Shown here piece after piece: positions 34,341-45,289 of a DNA stretch of 64,000 bases (position 1 is its first letter; the number at the start of each line of letters is the position of its first letter). Both the position numbers and the translations under genes were made by a program. The stretch comes from Marisa cornuarietis (lineage: Eukaryota > Mollusca > Gastropoda > Architaenioglossa > Ampullariidae). Under the pieces are notes generated by a model. It was not told the DNA's origin. It saw only the letters and a program-made list of their open reading frames with translations, and did no database searches. The DNA is taken from positions 868,001-932,000 of the forward strand of contig SMMW01000601.1 in NCBI GenBank assembly GCA_004794655.1, given 5' to 3'.

Positions 34341-34963
34341 GAAAGGGTTTATCGTTGTCACAAGGGACAACACTTAGCTTGCCAATCTTCCAAATAGCAC
34401 AAAGATCATCAATTAAAAAAGTATCTTATTTTTTTCTGGAGACAGTCGTGACACTTGACACATTTAGGATGCTCGCATTGACAAATATTAAAGCTTTAGA
34501 CGCTGCTCATTTATCTAACCAGTATTTTCATTTAGTTATTTCTGATTCATTTACTTTACAAAGCGTAACAAACAGTTTTGAATGACTTCTGTAAACATCT
34601 GACACTGTAAAGTATGACTTAAAATAGGAAGAAAAGTGATACAAATTATTACCGGAAAAAATGCTTACTTCAAACAGAAGGGATTAGCCAACAAAGTACA
34701 CAGGTTTGATAGCATCTAGAAATTCTAACCACAGTGATATTCATCAAAACGCACAGTTTTTTGTTTTGATGCGAAGGAAGTTTTTTTTGCGGCTTTGTTT
34801 AATCTCAGAAGACAATGAACACATGCGCCTTGAAGAAGTAGAATTAATTTGTTGCCTTGTCATCATCTGGTTAAAGTGAGGATTTCCTATGAACAGACAT
34901 AATTCAAATGACGAATCGAGCCCTCCACAGAGAGCTGATTTTCTTCAGCGTGTTAAGCATTTT
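34341..34963. other. AT-rich non-coding stretch
   Basis: Nothing recognisable. Confidence 0.6.
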
Positions 34964-35006
34964 AATATATATATATATATGTGTGTGCGCGCGCGCGCGT
35001 GCGTGC

Positions 35007-35037
<31 letters not shown>

Positions 35038-35056
35038 GTTGTGTGTGTGTGTGTGT
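34964..35056. repeat. (AT)n(GC)n(GT)n compound tract
   Basis: (AT)8, then GTGTGTGCGCGCGCGCGTGC, then GTGC units and (GT)n with one GTT break. It is 93 bp of alternating purine-pyrimidine sequence. Confidence 0.96.
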
Positions 35057-37949
35057 TGGTTGTTATTTTTGAGCTATTGTTATATTTGGAGTTAATAATT
35101 AAACGGTATATAAAAAGTTTTTTGTGTGCTGAGGAAAACCTGTACCTCCTCGACCGATCTTGAAGTCTCGTGAAATCTCTTTAACTTTATGTAGCATGAG
35201 ACACAAAACAGAGAGAAAGAAACAAAGAAGCAAAAACAAAGAATAAGATATGGGCGAAAAGATAAAAAATAATTAAGTGAATCGCTTGATCACCACGCAA
35301 TTCATTGAAGTAAAAGGATAAGCTGCTAACAGGCGGCTGTTAGCTCATATTTAAATTATGCAGTTTGACTGTAAACAACTATATTACACTAAACAAAAGA
35401 ACCAGCCTGTCTGTTTATTTTTGTTGAATTTCTCAACACATCGCTTAATTCTTTCGGATTTTTTTCAATTTTAGGATATACGACGCATTGTTGTTGGGAC
35501 CAGAACAGACTTTGCAGACAGCAACACACGTGGGAATGAACATTGGGTAGGTATTTCAAAAAAATTAATGTTTCTTTTTGATAGCCATCATTACATTTGT
35601 CTGTCCTCCTCTGACTGTCTACATATTTTCTCTTGCTTTGTTGCTTTAATCTTGCCACTATCACATATCGCTTTGTAACTGTCATCTTTTGTTTCTGTCA
35701 CACATAGTATTTGTTAATGGTTATCCGTGTTTAGCAATGTCTAACATTGTTGTTTAATATTGCCTGACATGGTTGTTTAAAAATGTTTAACATTGTTTTT
35801 ACCATATTGTTCCCCACTGACTGATATCAAAGGCGTCGATTACGCCATTAACCTTAGTTTTTGGTCCTACTTTTTTGTTTCCGGTGTGTTACGCCAAATG
35901 GCACGTATCATGATAATAAGTTCATTTAGCTTTGGAAAAATTAGAGTGTGAAATACAAGTTGGTGACTATACAAACTGTCTGAATTAATTCTTACATTTA
36001 TATTAAGGAACTTGTTTATTCATTCTGCATCAGTTGCAGAATTATAGAAAAGTATTACCCTTCAAGTATTGGACATAGGTTAACAAAACAACGGCTTTCT
36101 GTTTTGTAAAAGAAAAAATCCAATCAGTTGACAGTGTGAGGAATGTACAGTTTCCCAGAAAAGTATCTATCCGTAGTCTTTGCCCTGTTGATTAAATGTT
36201 GGTGTCAGTTCAGTCATTTCGGTTTTTTTTAATTTAAAGTGTTTTTAGATTTCAAGAAGGTGTTCGATTCTCCAAGCAGCTTATTTTCAAAGTGAAATAC
36301 TTACATTGAGAGGCTGAGTGTAGATATACATCTTAGTCAGCTCTATAGAAGGAACGTTCTGTCTCTCAAAGATCAATACATGTCATCCAGGAATGTAGAC
36401 TGCATTAAAACGTACAAAGATGGCATTGTCTGTGGCCCAGTTATCGAGATGGCCATTGTCGTTGCAATGCAATCATCATCGTTGTCGTCCAACTCATCGT
36501 TGTAGCTGCTGTTATCATTAACGATTTGTTTGCATCATCGTTTGAAGGCCTTACCTGACGCTCTGCCTTTAGAAAAGGTAGATTTTCAAATTTACAGTTT
36601 TAATTTTCCAAAAGGTACTTTGAAAGTTTTTCCAAAGAATACGAAAGGAAGGCAGCAGCGATCACTGCCGATGACTATTTCCCGATTATTGGTGAACGTT
36701 TCCTCTACTGGTGAACTTTTTTCCTCACTACAATTGACTTCAAATAATAAAGAGTTCAGTCGATACTACATATGTAGTGGCGTCTATTGATTTCCTGATT
36801 ACCTGGAGATTTGAAGCAATCTTAGCAGTTACTAGTCCAAGAGTTATCTACTGCCTTGCATAAGTACTAGTACTGTAGTACAAAGAAGGCTATGTAACCC
36901 GTACTACATCAACCATGCCTTGCCCTTCGCGATGTTGCTTTCAGACGCAAGGTAGAACAAACCAAACAAACAAATAAATAAAAAAACAAACAAGTTGACT
37001 TTTTAAGTAAACAGCGCAAAAAACACGAAACAGAGCCGAAGGTCGTCTATTTAATATTTACAAAAAATGCAGCATGTTTGTGCATCACACCGATCTGAGG
37101 GTCATATTCTGATGTGGATTTTCCAAGTCTTTCTCTCTCCTCGCAAACCGCTGCCATGTTACTTGCTGCCGGAGGAAGGTCCCTGGCCCAAACCAGCGAT
37201 ACCGGACGCCTTTGTGATGATAGCAAGTTTATCTAGTACTCAATTTAGCCCCCTCTGGCAATTCACTGCCGGCGCATGGTCATAGCCTGCGTGGGATGGG
37301 CGGGCACGGGCATGCCTCACAGAATTACAAATCAAGAAAGATATGGATTCGCACTGGCGGCAAATTTTCATAAAGCTTTCCAACTTGCCTTCGTAGATAG
37401 TAAACTTTTAAAGGAAGATTGTATTTTTTCCCCCTCAGCTACCTGTTACAATAGTAAATCCTGTTCATTTCCAGCTACTCTTTTCTTTATTTGTTGTTGA
37501 GGCATTGCGCGCCTGCTGAGTCACGTGGTCTGAGTGGGCGCTCATTACTGTTCCTCGATTTCGCAATCGTCTCAGTCGTTAAGTCCGTTGCTTACCATAA
37601 CAGGTAAAGAAGGCCTGCCTCTTGTTGCATGATTGTACCATCATGACGGGTGGTGACCTGACAAATTCCATTATGCTGGAAAGGTTGAAAGGTTCGCAAA
37701 GAGCCCTGGTTAGGACACTCTTCAATCGTTTTTCTTATATATAAGCCGTTTATTTCCATTGATAATGATAAACATTTATTTTTAAAAGAAGTTTTTACAT
37801 CCGATGATGAAACAGTTTTCTTGTATTTAATATTTCCTATATGTTTTTTCTTGTCTGCTAATTCATATCGATCCTCACTTAAAAATAAACGAACGAATTT
37901 GCTGTACCTAGTAAACTCAAGATTCGAAGAGTATTCGAGATTGAGGGCC
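35057..37949. other. Long AT-rich non-coding stretch
   Basis: No supported gene. The 123-codon minus-strand frame at 37592-37963 runs into the neighbouring SINE and has no domain. Decayed AAAC/AAAT units lie at 36955-36990. Confidence 0.55.
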
Positions 37950-38115
37950 ACCCGGTTGCACAATTGCTAAAACGCTCGCTTGTCACTGTTGCAAAGAGGC
38001 CCTGGGTTCAGATCTAGTCTCAGGACACTGTATGAGTGTATGTGATACCTGTTCGCAGGGCTGACCCGCGGGTTTTTTTTCCGGTTACTACGGTTTCATC
38101 TCCTCTAATAGTGCA
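37950..38115 (+). mobile_element. tRNA-derived SINE, family B, diverged
   Basis: A tRNA-like head (GGTTGCACAATTGCTAAAAC, then GCTCGCTTGTCACTG) leads to a B box at 38003-38016 (GGGTTCAGATCTAG). The body has CGCGGGTTTTTTTTCCGG and TACGGTTTCATC, matching in order the GGGTACACCGGTTTCCTC block of the copy at 21505. The 3' tail is not recognisable, so it is either truncated or decayed. Confidence 0.65.
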
Positions 38116-39157
38116 AAATCACCTCTAGGTAGAAGGATTTTCCCGTCAAAGCAAGCGAGCAGCCAATCATATTCGAGATTGACAGTAGCCAGTAGATACA
38201 TATCTCTGTAGAACAATTGATGATATTGTTGTCTTTATTTTTATTTCCGCAGATTATTGTAGCCCGGGTTCTAAGGCTACTGGCTGTGGGATTTATTCCC
38301 CCCCAAAAGGATTTTATGTTCCAGGATGTGTTCACGGTCTTCATCTAACCTTCGCTCTTTTTTTTTTCTTTTTTGGGGGGGCGGGGGGGAGGGGTTGGAC
38401 TCACTGCAACAAAAACATGAAGACAGGAGATGGTAATCCGTGAAAAGAAAATTGTGGATAATTTTTGTTGCAGGTGAACGCAGTTTTTTTATTATCTGCT
38501 CATGTGATTCGAATTAATAGCGTTTGCTGTGAAGAGAGTTAGATGTGTGTAAAGTGCTGTGTGGTTTCAAGCTCCGATCTGAAGGATCTGAAGGACTGTA
38601 ACTGGTGTAGACTGTAGCTAAACAGGAATGAAATAGAAGATTTTAGGAAAGGAATATATAGGAAGGTGGATAGATAATCAACAACGCACACTGTGTCAAC
38701 GTGCTGCCCATTTTAGATGCACAGGTGTCTTTCAGAAGATATCATTTATAAGAAATGTTAATGGGTGCACTCTGTAGAAAGTAAAAGAATCGGTTGCTTG
38801 ATTACCTTTTTTTTGACTTGATTGCTTATTTAGTCGTTTCTTTCTTTCCATCTCTTACTTCCTTAATATTTCAATCTTTGTTTCAGTCGATTTTCGATAG
38901 TGTTCTTCAGTGTTGACTGTGCTTACACAAAAGGCTTCTTTATCTTATTTCCTGTGACAGGGAATACTATTGATTCTGCTGGTCTTACTGGTCGATAAGT
39001 ACGCAAAACCAACAAGACTCAATATTTAACATACTTTATTTTTTCACACTATAAGAGCTTGAACTTAAAATAAATGTGAAAAGGATTAATTTAAAAATCC
39101 CACTAAAAGCAGCAGAAAATAGCTGTACACAAAACTTGCTTCTTCTTCCAGTAATCT

Positions 39158-39158
<1 letters not shown>
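38116..39158. other. Non-coding stretch
   Basis: Poly-T followed by poly-G at 38359-38390, otherwise unique AT-rich DNA. Confidence 0.6.

Positions 39159-39231
<73 letters not shown>
39159..39231. repeat. (CA)n microsatellite
   Basis: About 36 perfect CA units. Confidence 0.98.
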
Positions 39232-39232
<1 letters not shown>

Positions 39233-39544
39233 GAGAAGTACGAAAAACATTGTTTTAAAAAAATGAATGTCATTACATGTGAAATATTAACCGGAAATTT
39301 CCTATTGAAAGCGCAATATCTTCATTGACGGAGAGATAATTAGATGGAGATAATGCTCTAAAGCAAAACATTTCAATGTAAGCGATAATTTTTACATTAC
39401 AATTCAGGGTTTTCCCCCTATTTTATTAAATCAACATTTTGGAGATCGTGTGCAGACACATATCCGGCTTTCTCGAAACAGATGATCATTATTACAATTT
39501 TATGATACATTATTTATCAATGATGCCTTTTTTCCTGGAGGACT
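39232..39544. other. AT-rich non-coding stretch
   Basis: Nothing recognisable before the MITE. Confidence 0.6.
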
Positions 39545-39802
39545 GGGGCCAGTTGCACAACGCATTTCTAAATTTAAACACGTTTAAGACTTAAATCTTT
39601 TTAGATAATCAGTGAACACCACAATTTCAAAATTTTTAAAACTAAAACTGCTTTGAGTAAGATAAAGTTGTTGAAGTCTGACTTTCCGTCCTGTCAGTAC
39701 AAATTTTTGTATGTTCTTGTGCAATGCATCTAAATGGCAGAGAAGAGATTTTGCTTCTTTAGAACAATTTTAAGGTTTGAAACATGTTGTGCAACTGGCC
39801 CC
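39545..39802. mobile_element. MITE with perfect 17-bp terminal inverted repeats
   Basis: The left end GGGGCCAGTTGCACAAC (39545-39561) is the exact reverse complement of the right end (39786-39802). Inside the perfect arms, weaker complementarity continues for roughly 25 more bases (TTTCTAAATTTAAAC against TTTCAAACCTTAAAA). The 258-bp interior is AT-rich with no frame, typical of a non-autonomous DNA transposon. Flanks read GGACT before and TGACT after the element, so a 3-4 bp target-site duplication is possible but unclear. The superfamily cannot be assigned. Confidence 0.85.
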
Positions 39803-40503
39803 TGACTGAACAGAAAAGTAAATCTAGATTTTCGAAAATGGAAAACTCTAAGTGTTTCTTGCCACCAATGTCGCGGTTAATATCAACAGTAAAAAGTTCC
39901 GCTTCTTGATTTAGAAAGAAAACCCATTAAGAAACCTAACGTCTTGTTACTCAAAGAACTGTTCTTAGTTTATGTATGAAAACTATGAAATATTTTCGTG
40001 GATTAGATTGTTTTCAGACTAGTGCCGCCATAGTCGTATGCCTTGCTTGCCTCCCTGCCTGTCTGCCACCCAGGGTGCAATTAGATAGCACTTCCCTTGC
40101 CTTCCCCCTCCTCACTCTTTGAGCTAATAAGCTGAGGATGAATAGACAGGAGCAGAGCTAGCCTTTCCGTGTCCACCCCGTACGTATATCGCTCGCAATA
40201 ACTCAAAGCCCGTACATGAAGGAGGCGGTGGCGCAGGTAGTTTCATTAGGAGCCTTTCCCCGTTTTTATTACCCTCATCGTCTGCTAATGAAGAAGCAGG
40301 CAGCCGGACAAGCGCTGAGTTTGGTTATTGGCGCCTGAACATAAATGCTGGCAAGACTTTCTCCTCGCTATATAGAATGACCCTGCTTTGACTGTCGGCA
40401 GGTTACTAAGACCTCTTGAAACAATCAGTGTCTGTCCGACTGTCCAAGTCTTTATCCGTCCATCATCACCCCTATTATCCAACCATTTACCCAAGCCCCC
40501 TTT
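39803..40503. other. Non-coding stretch
   Basis: Nothing recognisable. Confidence 0.6.
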
Positions 40504-40578
40504 GACTGACTGACTGACTGACTGACTGACTGACTGACTGACTGACTGACTGACTGACTGACTGACTGACTGACTGAC
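40504..40578. repeat. (GACT)n microsatellite
   Basis: About 18 perfect GACT units. The 136-codon minus-strand frame across it (Ser-Val-Ser-Gln repeat) is an artefact. Confidence 0.98.
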
Positions 40579-41053
40579 CAAAGGTGCAGTGTTCTGCTGT
40601 GCATTGAGTTTGAACTTCGGAGCAATGCGAGGGTATGCGAGGTACCTGATGAGAAGGTTAATGGTGCTGGAAGGAAAGGGAAAGTTCACTGCCAATAACC
40701 AGTAGTTTCTCTACCTCCCTTCCAATCTACTAACAATACTAACGAACTAGTTAAAGGCAGTGACGTAGTCCAACCAGATGGAAACAAAGGGATATATCAA
40801 TAAAGACATGGCAGGAATTTCTCCTAGGACAGAATCGTGTTCCTCAGTATCTGGATTTGTAGAACTGTTGTTTTGATAAATTTAATTAAGTCTTATTCAT
40901 ATAAATGGTTGTCGTTATCTATAGAGAACGCTCGATACTAACTTGAAAAAGTTTATTTCACCTTCCTAGATCGATAAAGATATAACATAGTTCGAACACG
41001 TTCCATTTTGCTGACTTAAAAGAAAAGACAGATGGAACTTCTGTTCTCAATCA

Positions 41054-41128
<75 letters not shown>

Positions 41129-43146
41129 ACACACACACAAATAAAGCCATTTCATCAGATTAAGGACATGACATGGGGTGACAATGAGAATGATATTTGA
41201 AGTAGATGACCAATTTCACTATGACCAAGGTTGTGCTTTTGAGAACCGAAATTTTCATTGACAACTAAGATTACTCAAAGCTAGTAAAGCTGTTTTGACA
41301 AAATATGTAAGTAGAAATGAAGAAATTTGATGGTAAAGAGTGAAGGTGACGGTGAAGATCAAGGCATTTCAATAATCTTTTGGTCATTGATGGGAGTAAG
41401 GTTGGAGACTGAACATTTCTCGTGGAGAGCTTTTCGCTAGGCCGTTTTCTTCTATTTGGTTCCCTTCCTTCCCTAATCCTCTACGGCAGGAGTGGGGAAC
41501 GGTTTTTTTTCCTCTAAGGGTCATTTTTGATATTTATAACATCATTCGTGGTCCATACAAAATAATCTACTTAAAAAGTAGCCTGCTCTGTTTGGTCAAG
41601 CTGTATTTTTCCACAGTGTGTTAACACTTTTGCAACGTGTACAATCCCAGCCTGCCTGGCACTGCTGTCCTCTAAGTCACCACAATCCACCTTTTCGTAC
41701 TAAGTTGCGCGAAAAATATTTTTGCTCCTTCGGAAAGAATAACGAAACAATTGTGTGGATTCTGTAAAGTATATGTTTATAATTAGAAAGTCCCTAGAGG
41801 AGACAGAGTATATAGTAAAAAAAACTTTGTTTTTCCTAATGCCCAGGTTTCTGTTTGTGGTTGTGCAATTAAAGAATAATAATAATAACTGTTCATCACG
41901 ATTAATCATGTTAATTATGACACATACCTCCTCCTGATGGAGGTGTTCATTTAAAACGCGTCCGCACACATGCTTTCCACACAGGCATGCTTGCTCATGC
42001 GCAAATAAACTAATACACCCAAATGAAGTTTGGCCAGCCAAAGATTTTTCATTTGCTCATCCTTTGGAAATCCATGAAAGGATAATGTACAGAGATGCAC
42101 AGCAATGTCGACAATCATTTGTTAATTTTTGTCGACGAAAAAACTCCTAGATTTACTGAACTTGATGTTGAAATTTAAGAGTGTGGATAAAAGTGTTCGC
42201 GCTTGTCCTGACTGTTTAAGTTGCCGTCGTTGGAAGGACCTGATTCTTCTCACAAACAAGGGTTAGGGTTGGACTTGGCATAGGCATCATTGCTGAGTAT
42301 TCATCAAGGAACTGCCAACATGGTATGATTGGATTTACTCCATCTGCACAAGATTTTAAATCGCCAGTCCCAGTAAACTGCTGAACGGTATACAAAGGTC
42401 CTCCTGTTCTCTTTCGGAAGCATACGCAGACAATGAAGGAAGAGAAACTCTGCTGGCGAGATTTCTAGAAATATGGCCGATGACGTGATACTTTAATAAT
42501 CATCTCTGAATTTATTTTATGAAAGATTATTTTAGCGATGAGCGCTCTGACGCTTCCTGTAAAAGGGTTTGATCTTTATTGATCATTTCTGGTCGCTTCT
42601 GTTGAAGGTTTTTTTTCTTTTTGGTAGATTACATCCAATTCGTTATTGTACGACTCCACTGTACTTTAATTTTTTTTTATATTAAATTCAATTTAATTTA
42701 ATTAATGAATTTCTTCTAAACATACAAAGATCGTCACAAGTTCATATCCAATCCAAGTATATCTTTGTTTCACAACAGCAATGGAAAACGTTTTTACAAA
42801 AGTCTCTATATATGGTGCGCCGTAAATTCGTGTGGTGTCAATTGTTCTAGTTTTTTTTATTCTACCTACTGCATGATGGTTACTCTGTATAATATGAAAT
42901 AAAACATCACGCTTTTCTAAATCTACAGAAGTTCTGTTGGACAGAGCCTCCACCAGTATCTTTAGGTGATCATGTTTACAATCGAGCAGCCCAGTAGGTA
43001 GGGTATCGTCAATAGTCACAATTTTTGTTTAAAAATCTGTAACAAACCGTTCTTGTACTCTTCTTTCTGTTAGTGCACCATCGTCTATTTTCGCTTAACA
43101 CGTCAAACAACATAAGACTAAATAATCATAACAATAAGTAATAAAT
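40579..43146. other. Non-coding stretch with (CA)n
   Basis: Contains (CA)n with one CT break at 41055-41139. Frames at 41700-42041 (-) and 42702-43019 (-) have no recognisable domain. Confidence 0.55.
41055..41139. repeat. (CA)n microsatellite
   Basis: About 42 CA units, interrupted once by CT near 41122. Confidence 0.97.
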
Positions 43147-43205
43147 AATAATTCAATTCAATTCAATTCAACTTTATTATCTCAACAGGGAGAAATTAAG
43201 ATATG
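43147..43205 (-). mobile_element. LINE 3' end (CR1/Rex1-like tail)
   Basis: On the minus strand the sequence reads AATTTCTCCCTGTTGAGATA, then ATAAAGTTGAATTG and further AATTG units. A (T)TTCCC..GGGA-TAATAAAG-TTGAATTGAATTG ending is the 3' untranslated terminus of CR1/Rex1-type LINEs. No coding part is visible to its right, so it is a short 5'-truncated copy whose upstream limit is unclear. Confidence 0.6.
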
Positions 43206-43980
43206 TTACTGTTATTATTTAGGAATTACATACTTTTCTCTGATGGGGTACTCCTTACGTTCACAGAGACCATAAAGTCATTTTACATCACTATCTGAAT
43301 AACATATCTCCTATATTCCAAATCTAGGAGCACATATCAAATTATAAACATCGAACATCTCTGACGAAGAAGTTTTGCTAAGAACTAAAAGAGCGGTTAG
43401 GCTGAGGATGTGGAAATATATATCAGCCAGTTTGTAATTTACGTGTTAGGGGAACTAACAGACTTTGTCAAGAAGAGAGGTTCCTGGGATCTCGTGCACA
43501 CCACATAAGTCCCACGGCAAGGTTTTTTATTTGTGAAGGATATAATCCAGAATACCAGCAAAATATCTTTTATATTTATTAAATATCTTGAGTTTTTGAT
43601 GGGGGAGGGGAGCTTACTAGTTTGTTTCCATCCCAGAATTTGAATGGCTTGCGACTACCGTTATAACTAATGCCAGTACCATATACCATAGTTCTAGAGG
43701 CAGGTCGAAGGGAGCTATTTATGTTTAACATCAGTTTATACTTGTTTCAACCTTTTTGAATTCTTTTCTCTCTTATTTGTTATCATTACTCTCCTTCAGT
43801 AGGACAATGGTTAAAAGATAACGTTTTTAAACACTCGTCCGCAAAAACCTAGTCGATTAAAAAAAATACCATATACCAACAGTTAATCTTTGCAGTTCAT
43901 AGATACAAGTTGTTTTGGTGGAGGGATTTTTCAGAATGAGTGAGCTTGATCCTATACACAGGAAAAATGAAAATAAATCA
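43206..43980. other. AT-rich stretch, possibly the decayed body of the minus-strand LINE tail
   Basis: No minus-strand frame of useful length is present. Nothing else is recognisable. Confidence 0.4.
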
Positions 43981-43998
43981 ACGAAAAAAAAGCAGTTA

Positions 43999-44327
43999 CC
44001 GTAGTGAGATTGTTTACTGGCAACATCCGGGGCATTTATACAAGTCTTCTTAACCTATATCAAACCCACATCATGTCTAGACTGTTGTATGCATCTTCGC
44101 TTCTAGCGTCTTCGATCAAACCTGATAGCAAAACTGGTGAATACAAGCTAGTAGTACCTTTCTACATACTGGAGAGCCAGAAAAGCGAGAAACAAACACC
44201 CATGGACCTGATATTCAAAGAAAGGACTAGCATCAAAAAACAATTTCTCCCACCAACAAACTCAGTCTGGTTGGTTCAGTCGTGGCCATTTAAGCAAATA
44301 ATAAATGAACTTCTTATTTGTAGTTAA
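43999..44327 (+). pseudogene. Possible reverse-transcriptase thumb fragment
   Basis: An open plus-strand frame reads VRLFTGNIRGIYTSLLNLYQ, then THIMSRLLYASSLLAS. A TSLLxLYQxxIxSRLxYASxLxxS pattern resembles the region just C-terminal to the palm in LINE reverse transcriptases. The rest of the frame (up to about 44327) is not recognisable and the catalytic motifs are absent. It could be a short relic of a LINE. A chance similarity cannot be ruled out. Confidence 0.28.
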
Positions 44328-44417
44328 CAAAATGCTCTGCCTCAGTTATCTCTCCTGAATGAGATTAAATTAAGCATATTTAGTTTTAGAAATCACAAAA
44401 TCGCGTGCACAAAACAA

Positions 44418-44575
44418 GGGGAAACCGATAACCTAGTAGTTAGTGCACTGGCGTCAGAACCGAGAGGCGCCAGTTCGATATCCGTGTAGCGCAAGTCAAC
44501 CCAGCTGTTAGGAAAGGGTACCTGACTCCTCAGACGGATGTGGAAAGTAAGGTATCGAAGGAGAGATTATATTGT
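44418..44575 (+). mobile_element. tRNA-derived SINE, family A
   Basis: The A box begins in TAACCTAGTAGTTAGTGCAC (44429-44448) and the B box is at 44472-44483 (AGTTCGATATCC). Then TGTAGCGCAAGTCAACCCAG, a GGGTACCTGACTCC step and GGAAAGTAAGGTATCGAAGG follow. These match the head and proximal body of the copies at 32748 and 63610. The distal body is missing or replaced. Confidence 0.8.
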
Positions 44576-45121
44576 GTGAAACATAAATACCGAGGGGCAT
44601 AAAGTCAAGAAAGCAAGGCATTTTCATGTAGGACAAAGAAGTTATTTTTAACTCGATTTTTAACTTTTCTGGGGATTCTGAGACTAAAACCTGAGGCCAT
44701 AAAGTGATTTCACAAACATGCATACACTCACAGACATGAAACACTGGTTCACAGGCAGCTAACTTCAAATAGTCATAAATAAAATGTATTTCTCACAGCC
44801 TAAAATACTCAGAGGCAGCTAACTTCAGCCACAGAGACAAATGTATTTCTCGTAACTCTAAAGAACATGTTACGAACATCCCGTATGCGCACAAAGACAG
44901 AAAGAAAGAGAGAAAAAAGAAACGAAAAAGAAAGAAAGAATATTAATTTTGAGTTTGATGATAGCGTATAAGCATGAGAAATGTGCGTCTCTGTAGGGAA
45001 AGATCTGAGTTTACAAAACGGTAAGGAACTGGTTGGATGCAACAATAATGATGATGCAGCCAGCGAACCGTTGTGTTTTTCTTGGAGATCCGATGGATTT
45101 TTCAGGTTCTTGCCCTCGTAT
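44576..45121. other. Non-coding stretch with a 61-bp partial duplication
   Basis: AGGCAGCTAACTTCA and ATGTATTTCTC recur twice with a 61-bp period at 44752-44856. An A/G-rich run lies at 44898-44940. No gene is supported. Confidence 0.6.
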
Positions 45122-45157
45122 TCCCCCCCCCCCCACTCCTTCCTTCCTTCCTTCCTT
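45122..45157. repeat. Poly-C and (CTTC)n tract
   Basis: C12 followed by five CTTC units. Confidence 0.9.
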
Positions 45158-45230
45158 CACGCTCACCTTTCCTCTCCTGTACTTTTAGAGGTTCGTGTCC
45201 GCTGTACTCGATCTTCCTTTACCTGTTTTT

Positions 45231-45289
45231 AGGTGATTACTTGTAATCACCAGGGATCAATTCTGATTACCCGTGATCAGTAATCACCT
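45231..45289. repeat. Nested palindrome of GATTAC/GTAATC motifs
   Basis: An outer perfect 11-bp inverted repeat pairs AGGTGATTACT (45231-45241) with AGTAATCACCT (45279-45289). The left arm is itself part of a perfect 9-bp hairpin with a 2-base loop (GGTGATTAC, TT, GTAATCACC at 45232-45251). TGATTACC and GTGATCA lie in between. It can form alternative stem-loops or a small cruciform. Confidence 0.85.

Noticed and set aside
40285..40695. 136-codon minus-strand frame
   Set aside because: Driven by the (GACT)n tract (Ser-Val-Ser-Gln repeat).
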